The translations under genes were made by a program, and so were the position numbers. Under the pieces are notes generated by a model. That model saw nothing but the letters and a program-made list of their open reading frames with translations. It was not told the origin of the DNA and searched no databases. Shown here piece after piece: positions 56,140 to 64,000 of a stretch of 64,000 bases of DNA. Origin of the DNA: Macrostomum hystrix (lineage: Eukaryota; Platyhelminthes; Macrostomidae). The DNA is taken from assembly GCA_950097015.1 (NCBI GenBank), contig CATNEN010000001.1, positions 13,104,001 through 13,168,000 of the forward strand, read 5' to 3'. The stretch's first letter is position 1. Every line of letters begins with the position of its first letter.

Positions 56140-56590
56140 CCAGCGGTGGCGGCGGCGGCTTCAGCGGCGGAGGCGCCAGCTCTGATCCTAGCCAGGCTGG
56201 AGGCGGCGGCGGCTTCAGCGGCGGAGGCGCCAGCTATGATCCTAGCCAGGCTGGAGGCGGCGGCGGCGGAGGCAGCGGAGGCGCCAGCTATGATCCTAGC
56301 CAGGCTGGAGGCGGCGGCGGCGGAGGCGGCGGAGGCGCCAGCTATGATCCTAGCCAGGCTGGAGGCGGCGGCGGCGGAGGCGGCGGAGGCGCCAGCTATG
56401 ATCCTAGCCAGGCTGGAGGCGGCGGCGGCTTCAGCGGCGGAGGCGCCAGCTATGATCCTAGCCAGGCTGGAGGCGGCGGCGGCTTCAGCGGCGGAGGCGC
56501 CAGCTATGATCCTAGCCAGGCTGGAGGCGGCGGCGGCGGAGGCGGCGGAGGCGCCAGCTCTGATCCTAGCCAGGCTGGAGGCGGCGGTGG
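56140..56590 (+). repeat. Glycine-rich coding minisatellite in copy C
   Basis: About eight repeats of a module reading GGGGGFSGGGASYDPSQA or a pure-glycine version, each with GATCCTAGCCAGGCTGGAGG. Copies A, B and D have a single GGGGGFSGGG block here, so the array grew in C. The three forward frames and the reverse strand stay open because of the GGC/GCC composition. Confidence 0.93.
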
Positions 56591-56690
56591 CTCCTTCTGC
56601 AGCGGCTTCAACTGTGCCACCGTCACCGGTGCCAACTTTGAGCCGCAGGGCCGCGTGCTGCTGAACAGAACCGGCAGCAGGTGCGTCTGA

Positions 56691-57559
56691 GACTGCACCA
56701 GGAACCTGAGAAGTGAAGAAAATATGCAATTATAACAATTTTGGACAGGTGGGTCTTGATCTAAACTTTTAGCTGGCCATCGACTATCAACGCCCAGGTG
56801 TTCCATAATGTTTGAGACTTGTGCTGAAACTCATGAGGCTTGAACCAGTATTGTCAGTTTAGTCTATGGCAAGATCCGCACAAGTTTGTGGCACTGCTCC
56901 GTTGGCTACTTTTGTGAAACCAGCTTCAACATCAAACATTGTGGAATATCCATAGTACCTGTCTGTCTATATCAAGATATTTATGTGAATACTGTTCCAT
57001 ATTTATCAGTTTAGTAATGCATCAGGCCCTAGAAATAAAAGTTTATCCGACCGTCGCAGCAAACGTCAGTCAGCTGCTGACTGAAACTTTAAATTTTTTG
57101 AAAGTGAGGAAACATTTTCTCTATAACAAGTTTTTAATCTGAGCTTGCAATCCAACAATGTTGCGTTAACGTTTCGGAAGGTAAAAACTGAAATATCTAG
57201 AAACTAAATCAATGCAGGCCAATAAAAAAATAAATAAATGCTTTGATGCGAATTTTACTACTCAAGTAGCTGCACTGACTACTGAAAATGTTTTTCGTTA
57301 CCGATTTTTTAAATTACCGATTCGTATTTTAATGGAAACTTGTCATGGTTGTCAGAAGCTAGCACACTGATAGCGAAGATACGAGCTAATCTTTTAATTT
57401 AAACAATTGATGAGAGGGAATAGCAAGTCTCACTACATATTATTATCAGATTTAGCATTTTAAAGGCTCGCTGAAGAGGACGACCTACTTCATTCCTGCG
57501 GACTAATATTTGTTTAAAAACTTGTTGTTTGTTTGTTTTTAAATTGTTCACTTTATCCG
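56691..57559. other. Spacer between convergent copies C and D
   Basis: About 870 bp, AT-rich. It presumably contains the 3' UTRs of both. No gene or clear repeat. Confidence 0.5.
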
Positions 57560-59210
57560 TCACTGGCAAGTGCCGTAATCATTAAGAAACTTGATGGAGA
57601 CAAAGCCATTGTTGCCTGTCCAGTTGCCGCCACCGAGGAGGCAGCCGCCCCAGCAGAAGGAGCCGCCACCGCCGCCGCTGTGTTGGTAGTTCACTCCCGC
57701 GCCACCACCGCTGAAGCCGCCACCAGCGCCGGGAGTTCCGCGGATCGTTGTGATCTTTAAAATGGTGTCCGAGTTGCTGATAGAGCCGTCACCGCTGCTG
57801 CTGCTGACGCTGCTGGCCCCGCCGCCGCCGCCGCCACCGCCGAAGCCGCCATGGCAGGTACTGTTGCCACCAGCTCTGCCGCCGACCCAGCCGTCTGCAA
57901 GGCTGCCACCCTGCTCACCGTCGAAGGAGCTCCGCCTGGGGCTGACGGCCTTGCCCAGCCAGCCGGCGCCGCAGCCGCCGTGATTGGCTTCGCTGCTGGT
58001 TGTTCTGGGGTCGTTGGATCCCGGCTGGCCGTTGATGCCACCGAAGCCCTGAAAGAGGGCATCGCCAAGGCTGTCCGATCCGTTGACTCCTAGCTGTCCA
58101 GGCTGGCCTGTGGGTTTTCATGACAGTAATGTAAGGAAGGATCTGCCCTGACTCCTAGTCGTCTGGAAATGCACTCCCTCACTGCACCCTCGGCAGCTGC
58201 ACCAAACATGAATGTCGCCTCGCCACTGATTCAAGCTCAGGTACCTTGGTGCGAGAGTCATTCGTTACCGCTCCACAACTCAACCCCCTGACCTGTGGCT
58301 TATGTCAGCCCTGTCAGATTAACGGCATCGTTGTTCTCATTAGTTCCGCCAACTCACCATCACTAGAACTGGAAGCGCCACCGCCACCGCCAGCGGCTAG
58401 AAGCAACAGCAGCTGCCTGTTCGAGCTGCGGTACACGAAGCTGCCGCCGCCACCACCGCCTCCTTCGTACTTCCCGGAGGTCGAGCCGCCGCTCTGGCCA
58501 ACAACCACAGTCAGCTGACTGCCGGCCGTCAGGTTGGCTTTGGCGCTCACCCGAGCACCAGGACCGCCGACTGTGCGCATGAGACTGTTGTTGCCGCCTC
58601 TGGCGCCTGCGGCCTCGATCAGGTAGCAGCCACTGGTTGTCAGGACGATTTGAACTGAACCGTTTGAGAAATTGTAGTCGGCTGCAAAATATTAGGACTT
58701 TTAGTTATATTTTATTTTCTTTCACACCTCTAAGGATCACTACTCACCCTGTGATGCCACAGTGGGTGATGAAGATTCACTGTCATCAGCCTTCCAAACT
58801 TTGGCACCCTTTTCGGATCCCAGGACCTTCAGGGTTTGTCCACCCGCTCCGTTTGGCTGCGCGCCACTTTGGACGGTCACGATCTCGCAGGTTTGTCGAC
58901 TCTCCATGGACACCACTGCGGTACAGTTCACCTGCTGGCACTGAGCAAGGCAGTCAATGTCGGACCTGGTTGAGGTGACTGTGCTCAGGCTATTGTTGTA
59001 GTTCAACCCGGATGCAAGTAGCATGAGTTGAGTCTCTTCTACTATCGAGTACTGCCTGGACGATGTGCCGTAGGTCATTGGCACCGAGCTGAAAGCTGTT
59101 TTTGTAATTTTCTGTCAGTTCAATGAACTTCAACTCTTGACAAGTATACAAAACTCACCTTGTAGCAGCACTATTAATTGGCTTAGCCAGATTTTGTTTG
59201 CAAACTTCAT
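57560..59210 (-). CDS. Secreted PAN/Apple-like + ALK-type glycine-rich protein, copy D
   Basis: Four exons, minus strand: 59159-59210, 58748-59095, 58358-58681, 57560-58107, giving 423 aa with phase-1 introns. Exon 1 gives a signal peptide (WLSQLIVLLQ). The PAN-like exon keeps C-x3-C-x4-C-x11-C (DCLAQC...NC...TC) but is otherwise well diverged from A and B. The glycine-rich half has GCYLIEAAGARGG, VVVGQSGG, GGGGGGGSFVYRSS and LLLLAAGGGGG, then CGAGWLG, ADGWVGG, GGFGGGGGGG and a C-terminal SFCWGGC. The frame is intact throughout. It is the most diverged intact member, so the family is older than the A-B duplication. Predicted secreted; function unknown. Intron 3 carries a SINE. Confidence 0.85.
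58133..58293 (-). mobile_element. SINE family 1, copy 6, in intron 3 of copy D
   Basis: Minus-strand reading gives GGAGCGGTAACGAATGACTC, CTCGCACCAAGGTACCTGAG, GTGGCGAGGCGAC and GAGTCAGGGCAGATCC, the family order. The tail is missing. Confidence 0.78.
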
Positions 59211-60139
59211 AGTTTACTTTTAAGACCTTCTTAAAGTTGTGCTTTCGTCTGATAGAGTTTGATAGACTTTTCAAAGGTGAATCGTCTTCCTGGTAAGTTT
59301 TCTTTCCAATTTATTAGCTTGAGTTGACTCGCTTTCAAATTGTCATTCCATTGTTCCATTTTCATTTCGTCTGCCTTTCACTGGCCACTTTTGGTCTGAA
59401 AAAATGTTTAAAGCTCACTTTGATGCCTTCTTTCAAGAAACTTTGCCAAACTGCTAAACTATTTGTTTTTTTGCAATTGAGCAGAGCCGCGGCTGTCAAT
59501 CAGGCCCACCTGAGCCCACCTGGTGGGAAGAGCAGAAAAACCCAGAAGTTTTCTCTTTAGAAATTTCAAAACAACAGAAGAGCCTGACTCTGAAGCCATG
59601 AATATTGAATTGAATGGGATTTCGCGCTGCCACATCTTGACAATGATGATGCCAAGTTTTAAAGGGTTTTTTCTATACGCAAGAATTGGTCTTGAATTTC
59701 TTCTGACAGCAAAACTTTTTGGCAAAGAAGTACACGAGTCTGGGATTTAGGGTGGTTCGTAAACTTGTTTTCAGAATCAATACTCTTTTCTGTGACACAT
59801 ATTTTGCTTCCAATTGTCTTAGCTCGTACTATTTTGAGTAGTCTGTCGATCATCTTTGAAAAGAATGCGAGTACTTTTCTAAAATGAATTTTTTTAAATG
59901 TTAATTATCGTTATTTTTACCGTCTAAAAATATTATCAAATGATGAAGCTTAATTGCTTTGATTCCCGAAATGATTTCAATGATTAAATGACTAACCAAT
60001 TAGAACAGCTATCAACACTGAGATTTTTGCCTTTTTTGGCTTTGAAGAGTAAAAGCTTCTTCTGTTGTAGTTAGCCTACGCATGTTGAAACGAGGCTGAA
60101 ACCATGGAGGAAAGAATAGAATGGAGTGCCAATCTGAGC
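59211..60139. other. Spacer upstream of copy D
   Basis: AT-rich DNA holding the presumed promoter of copy D near 59211-59310. No TATA box at the distance seen in A and B. Small frames of 75-90 codons are not convincing. Confidence 0.45.
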
Positions 60140-60250
60140 CGGTTATTTTTGTTTCGCTCGATCTTCACTTTTAACATCCCGTCCCCCCCGTTCCTTCCTA
60201 TTGGCTCGTGACTGCCATAGACGAACTCGTTTTCGTCCCCCTCTACGCAC
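60140..60250. repeat. Diverged fragment of the 48.2-kb foldback family
   Basis: Shares the order TTATTTTTGTTTCG, CCCCCCCGTTCCTTCCTATTGG and GACTGCCATAGACGA with the left arm of the element at 48186 (TATTTTCGTTTTT, CCCCCCGTGCC..ATTGG, GATTGCCATAGACAA). Confidence 0.5.
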
Positions 60251-60570
60251 CTCAACGTTTAAACTCGTTTCAGCCCTCTGCAGCCTATCAATATTGGTAT
60301 ATTATAGCATTATAAAATGCCGTAAGATAATTTGACAATTCGTCCAATTTTTTCAAGCCAACCTGTGAGAAAGCCCTCAAAATAGACGAGAGTCAGTTAT
60401 TATATTGCATGTGTTAGATCGCGTTAGATGGATCGCAATTTACTCTAGTTGAGTTAGTTACTTTTCTTGCCCATTTTCGTCTCTGGTCTTAGGCATCCAG
60501 CCTTAGTGCTGGTTTGGTTGTCAGGCTCCCTCAAGGGTTGTAGCAGGGTCTTTTTGCGTTAGGCCTGCTT

Positions 60571-60669
60571 GGAATCGCCTAGGAATTGCCACGGAATTGC
60601 CGCGGAATTGCCACGGAATTGCCGCGGAATTGCCACGGAATCGCCATGGAAGTGCCACAGAATTGCCAT
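60571..60669. repeat. 11-bp tandem repeat, nine units
   Basis: Nine exact-length units of GGAATTGCC followed by AC, GC, TA or AT, 99 bp in all with no indels. Confidence 0.95.
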
Positions 60670-60758
60670 GCGTAATGCTCATGCGTCCATGATCTGGGGA
60701 CCGTCTTTTTTTCATTTTATATTTTTTTCAACATGTCTCTGTAGAGTTGCTCCGTCCA

Positions 60759-60797
60759 GAGCCCTGTTCCTAATCAACTGTATTAGGAACAGGGCTC
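60759..60797. repeat. Perfect 16-bp stem hairpin
   Basis: GAGCCCTGTTCCTAAT (60759-60774) and its exact complement (60782-60797) flank a 7-base loop. No T run follows and no gene sits next to it. It could be a cruciform, a small RNA hairpin or the remains of inverted-repeat ends. Confidence 0.75.
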
Positions 60798-61512
60798 AGA
60801 AGCTTCGCGACCGGCACCCTTTCGTTTTAGGAATTAATATTGAATCATCAAATATTGGTACTTCAGCGTAGACGACGTGTATATATTTAACATTTGATGT
60901 TTCGAACCTCACGAACAAAATATTTCACAGAAAGATTAGGTCAGACTAGGTCATCTCCTCGATCTTTTACAGGACCCTGAGATACTGGGTACCTGTCATC
61001 CACTGATACTTCTTTCCAGCATGCCATTCATTGAAAATCTTCATTGAGCCTTCTTTCTAGCTTTTCCAGGTTAACGATTCGATTTTCGTCTGAGGTAGCT
61101 TGCAAGACTTCTAAGCCTACGACGAAGTCATCGTAGCCGTCTAAGCCATTTTATGATCTCCATAATCAGCATATCTGGTGACAACGGTTGAATTCTAATT
61201 TTTGCTGACATATTTGTATTTAGAAATTGTTTTAATAAAATATTCTGTGCACATCGGGTGGGGTGCACATGTGGCCCAATTGGGGCAGGTGTAAAATAAA
61301 TTAATTTCTATACTTCGCTCGCACGAGCGTATACACCATTTTACCTCCTGTCTTGAACAAGGTCTGGTTCAGAAGAATTAAAGTTCTGCTTGTTTATTTT
61401 GAAACAGACTTTCACAATAAGAGGTAAAATTGTGCAATTCCCCCTGATTTCGTTTCTATGGCCGAGGGATGGCTGAGGACTCGTTTCTTGGCCGAGGCGA
61501 GGCCGGGTGGTA
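60798..61512. other. Spacer, with a SINE family 2 tail-like segment near 61250-61315
   Basis: No gene. Around 61285-61315, CAATTGGGGCAGGTGTAAAA followed by AT-rich DNA matches the end of the SINE-like repeat at 43185. Confidence 0.4.
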
Positions 61513-62845
61513 TACCGGGTGGCCCATGCGTTTAAGGACAACTTAAAAATAATCAAATGTATATACATTTTAAATATAAAAACAACCAACAAACGAAAAC
61601 TTTAACATTTTAACTGACCGCCATAATGTCTAGATGGCAACTAAGAATAACATTTACTCAATGTAGCCCCCCTCCGCTGCATACACGGCTTCAATGCGAG
61701 ACCGAAACTTGGTACAGGCACCTCTGATGACGGCAGGGCCCTGAGCTGACCAGGCAGCACTAACAGCTACTTGGAGAGTCTCCACGGTAGCATAAGTTGT
61801 TAAACATGCAACGCGGGCCACGTTGTTCCACACAAAGTAATCGAGAGGGGAACAGTCTGGACTCGATGGTGGCCAAGTGGTCGCATCCCAGAAGTCCTCG
61901 CCGAGCTCCCGGCGAAGAAATTCTTGCGTAGCGACAGCCGTGTGGGCAGGAGCGCCGTCATGCTGAAAAACAAACGTACCTGGGGCAAAGTTGTGTCGAA
62001 TCCATGGCAGTACATGATCCTGCAGCATGCGGATGTACTCGGCTGAGTTGATTTTCACTCCAGCTGGTACCCAGATCGGGGGAGCCACCCTGCCGTCCGA
62101 AGCCACGACACCAAGAAACATGGCACCTTTGGCATGTTGCTGGCGAGGCATGAAGCGGTGTTCCTCCGCAGCAGAGCTGGAGTCTCCTGACGGTGCCAGA
62201 TATCGGTCATTCTGTCGATTGAAGGCCCTGTCGACGGTCCAGAACTTCTCATCGCTGAAGATCAGAACCTTCCCGGCGTCCGGTCCTTTCAGTCGGTTGA
62301 TTAATTGACGGCACCGTTCTGCTCGAACAGATCTGGCAGTTGCTGTTAATGCCTGCGATTCTTTAATCTTATACGAACTGAGGTCAAGGTCTTCGTGTAC
62401 CAGCCTCTGCATCGTGCTCCTTGAAACACCACTTGACCTGGCAAGCTCCCTGATGGACACTCGAGGGTCAGCTTTGATCCTCTCAGCCACAGTTTCGCGA
62501 AGCTCCTCTGACCTGATTGGTCTTGGAGAGTTGTGGGGTTTCCTTTCAACTGCCGCAGCAGCTCCAACTTCTTCAATGTCGCTCTTGACGGCGTAAACAA
62601 ACGACCTTGCAACATTGAGGTTCTCTGCTATCTGTGCTGGGCTTATACCCCGCGCGAGCTGGTCTACCACCATCAAACGTTTAGCGCGATTCATGGCTAA
62701 TGCTAAGTTGCCGAAAATTTTCGCGGCAGCTACAGACTATATAGATACTATTTTGTCTATGACCAAAACTATTATGCTCTAGCTACCGCTGGCTTTGCTT
62801 TCTTCTATTTTTAAGGTTGTCCTTAAACGCATGGGCCACCCGGTA
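61513..62845 (-). mobile_element. Complete Tc1/mariner-superfamily transposon
   Basis: A 1,333-bp element flanked by TA on both sides (61511-61512, 62846-62847). The inverted repeats start TACCGGGTGGCCCATGCGTT and agree exactly over about 30 bp, then continue after a one-base indel. A single intact transposase lies inside on the minus strand. Near-identical ends and an open frame suggest recent insertion. Confidence 0.93.
61654..62694 (-). CDS. Tc1/mariner-type transposase, 346 aa
   Basis: Cut-and-paste transposase. The N-terminus has paired helix-turn-helix DNA-binding regions (about 1-40, RGISPAQIAENLNVARSFVY, and 60-105, VSIRELARSSGVSRSTMQRL). The DDE/D core has Asp148 in LIFSDEKFW, Asp246 in FQHDGAPAH and Asp285 in SPDCSPLDYFVW; I count 38 residues between the second and third Asp, so DD38D, whereas mariner is DD34D and maT DD37D. 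The frame is complete from ATG to stop within the element. All three acidic residues are present, so it may be active. Confidence 0.93.
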   Translation of the reverse strand: MNRAKRLMVVDQLARGISPAQIAENLNVARSFVYAVKSDIEEVGAAAAVERKPHNSPRPIRSEELRETVAERIKADPRVSIRELARSSGVSRSTMQRLVHEDLDLSSYKIKESQALTATARSVRAERCRQLINRLKGPDAGKVLIFSDEKFWTVDRAFNRQNDRYLAPSGDSSSAAEEHRFMPRQQHAKGAMFLGVVASDGRVAPPIWVPAGVKINSAEYIRMLQDHVLPWIRHNFAPGTFVFQHDGAPAHTAVATQEFLRRELGEDFWDATTWPPSSPDCSPLDYFVWNNVARVACLTTYATVETLQVAVSAAWSAQGPAVIRGACTKFRSRIEAVYAAEGGYIE

Positions 62846-62847
62846 TA

Positions 62848-63637
62848 TTCTTAATTCCTTCAAATATATGCTTTTTCCTCTTTCTCGCACTCCGCTATAG
62901 CTCTCTGTAGTATTTTCAATGCTATTGCCTTTATATTTTGCATGAAGGTAAGAAAAGAATAGAGTGCCAATCTTCACCGTGCTTAATATTGTACTGCATG
63001 GTACAAAAGTACAAAAAATCTGCAAATGATTCATTGTCTTGCATGAAAAACTGCAATGAATGATAGTTAAAATATTAGACATTGATTTTTCATTAACCGA
63101 AAGCGCTGTATTTCGTTCGTAAAGAAACAACATTTTTTGCGCATAAACAACGGATTAGTATCATTAGCAATCGAGGATATAGAATGGTGAGCCTTTAGAC
63201 TGCAGTTTGCTCGCTGACAGTTGTGCCATACGGTTTGGCTAAGGCTAAAAATTGGAGAAATCGGAGATAACTCAAGTATCCTCCTAGAGGAGATGGGATC
63301 AGGATGGATAAGTGCTGCAGCTAACACAGAGGCGGTGACACACTAGAAGCAAAACTCAAAATGGGAAAACGATGCGAGATAAGCGGGCGATGGCGTCAGA
63401 TCGGTAGATCTTGGCGATTGACCTAGAGTGACGGTAGTTAGCAGTACAAAAAAGCAAGGGTTAAAGTCGCTCGGTGGAGCCCTGCCAAAAGTGACTAAAC
63501 CCGCAGCTAAGAGGAGAAGTATCTCCATCGGTGGACCGGGCCCTAGAGATTAAAGACGATTGTAGCTAACAGTCCCCCTGCTCAATCAAGAGGCTGGACA
63601 CCATAAAAGCAACCACCAACGGGTCCCAGGCCCAACG
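62848..63637. other. Spacer, nothing recognised
   Basis: No supported gene or repeat. It would contain the 3' UTR of the gene at the right edge. Confidence 0.5.
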
Positions 63638-64000
63638 TCAATATAAACTATCCATTAGCGTGAAGATGTATACCAAACGACTCGCGGCATCGCAAACAAC
63701 GAGACGTTTCTGTCCGTTGTTTCCTGCATCGCAAAGCGAGACGCCGCTGCTCGAGTTGAGCTCTGCGGCACCGACTGAGCCGATCCGCCGGCCTCGCGGG
63801 TCGAGCACCATCACCTCGGCCCGCGGTGCCTGATTGAGTCCTGGCTGGTCGTCGTAAAGTCCGCGGCTAACGCTGACAAAGATGCGACCACTTGCGTCTG
63901 AGCACATATAGAGAGCGCCGTAGAAGTCGTCCGAGTTAACAATATCTACAAAGAAATCACAGTTGCCGTCGTACATAAGCAGCTCATTTGACGCCACTTC
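63638..64000 (-). CDS. Partial last exon, possible NHL/beta-propeller protein
   Basis: The minus-strand frame is open from the window edge to a stop at 63638, about 120 codons, with no need for an ATG. Features such as GRIFVSVSRGLYDD, VMVLDPRGRRIGSV and KRLVVCDAASRLVYIFTL look like blades of a beta-propeller of NHL type (G-x-[IV]-x-V...V-x-V-x-D-x-x-G). It is probably the 3' end of a gene lying to the right, perhaps of the TRIM-NHL kind, but no other domain is in view to decide. Confidence 0.55.
   Translation of the reverse strand, partial: EVASNELLMYDGNCDFFVDIVNSDDFYGALYMCSDASGRIFVSVSRGLYDDQPGLNQAPRAEVMVLDPRGRRIGSVGAAELNSSSGVSLCDAGNNGQKRLVVCDAASRLVYIFTLMDSLY

Larger units (their letters stand above)
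54331..56690 (+). pseudogene. PAN/Apple-like + glycine-rich protein, copy C (disabled)
   Basis: Three exons align with copies A, B and D: 54331-54672 (PAN-like), 55407-55736 and 55832-56690, with the same phase-1 joins and GT-AG sites. The cysteine pattern C-x3-C-x4-C-x11-C is kept. Damage: a TAG at 54606-54608 where A and B have a Trp; loss of the block matching PFSGCYRIEA in exon 3; a one-base gain in a G run near 55872-55875; a second frameshift near 56030; and a TAG at 56055-56057 in the resumed frame. No signal-peptide exon was found upstream. The C-terminal part has an expanded glycine-rich repeat and then the family ending SFCSGFNC to a TGA at 56690. It lies opposite and convergent to copy D. 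Either a recent pseudogene or, less likely, an assembly error. Confidence 0.8.

Noticed and set aside
56032..56729. Frames of 210 and 244 codons (Ala-rich) over the glycine-rich repeat
   Set aside because: Shadow frames of the GGC/GCC repeat on both strands. Only the glycine frame continues into the conserved family ending.

Overview
The window is nuclear DNA from an animal. It holds spliced genes with GT-AG introns, a netrin gene, two copies of the COPI coat gene COPB2, and a dense load of metazoan transposons, SINEs and satellites. Small introns, many satellites and BEL/Pao, Ty3/Gypsy, mariner, piggyBac, Mutator-like and Crypton-type elements fit an invertebrate with a repeat-rich genome. 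A free-living flatworm would fit, but nothing here proves the taxon.

Layout: 1-5.96 kb is a BEL/Pao LTR retrotransposon cut by the left edge, with one long uninterrupted Gag-Pol frame. 6.9-7.35 kb is a small secreted protein gene (minus). 8.6-13.6 kb holds two tandem minus-strand genes (copies A and B) of a secreted family that joins a PAN/Apple-like cysteine domain to an ALK/LTK-type glycine-rich domain. 13.6-19.3 kb is gene-poor, with a SINE fragment, a MITE-like element and a deleted mariner. 19.3-34.7 kb is a head-to-tail duplication of COPB2. Its exons are nearly identical, introns 1 and 2 are unrelated between copies, and intron 3 is a 19-bp satellite (1.2 kb in copy 1, 4.6 kb in copy 2). 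35.9-37.3 kb is a Crypton-type tyrosine recombinase. 37.5-38.1 kb is a Gypsy Gag/protease fragment running into a 3.4-kb 28-bp satellite.

41.98-52.43 kb is a complete six-exon netrin gene (661 aa). Its large introns hold several satellites, a Gypsy integrase scrap, a piggyBac scrap and a foldback element around a THAP-like frame. 54.3-59.2 kb holds two more PAN/glycine-rich family members: C, disabled by a nonsense codon, two frameshifts and a further stop, and D, intact and convergent with C. 61.5-62.85 kb is a complete 1.33-kb Tc1/mariner-type transposon with an intact transposase. The right edge cuts a minus-strand exon that may be a beta-propeller end.

The host genes do not form one pathway: COPB2 is housekeeping vesicle transport, netrin is a secreted guidance cue, and the PAN/glycine-rich proteins are predicted secreted. 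The most noteworthy items are the PAN/glycine-rich family and the COPB2 duplication, in which exons but not introns 1 and 2 have stayed alike. All exon models were built by hand from splice-site consensus, phase and comparison between copies; no RNA evidence was available.
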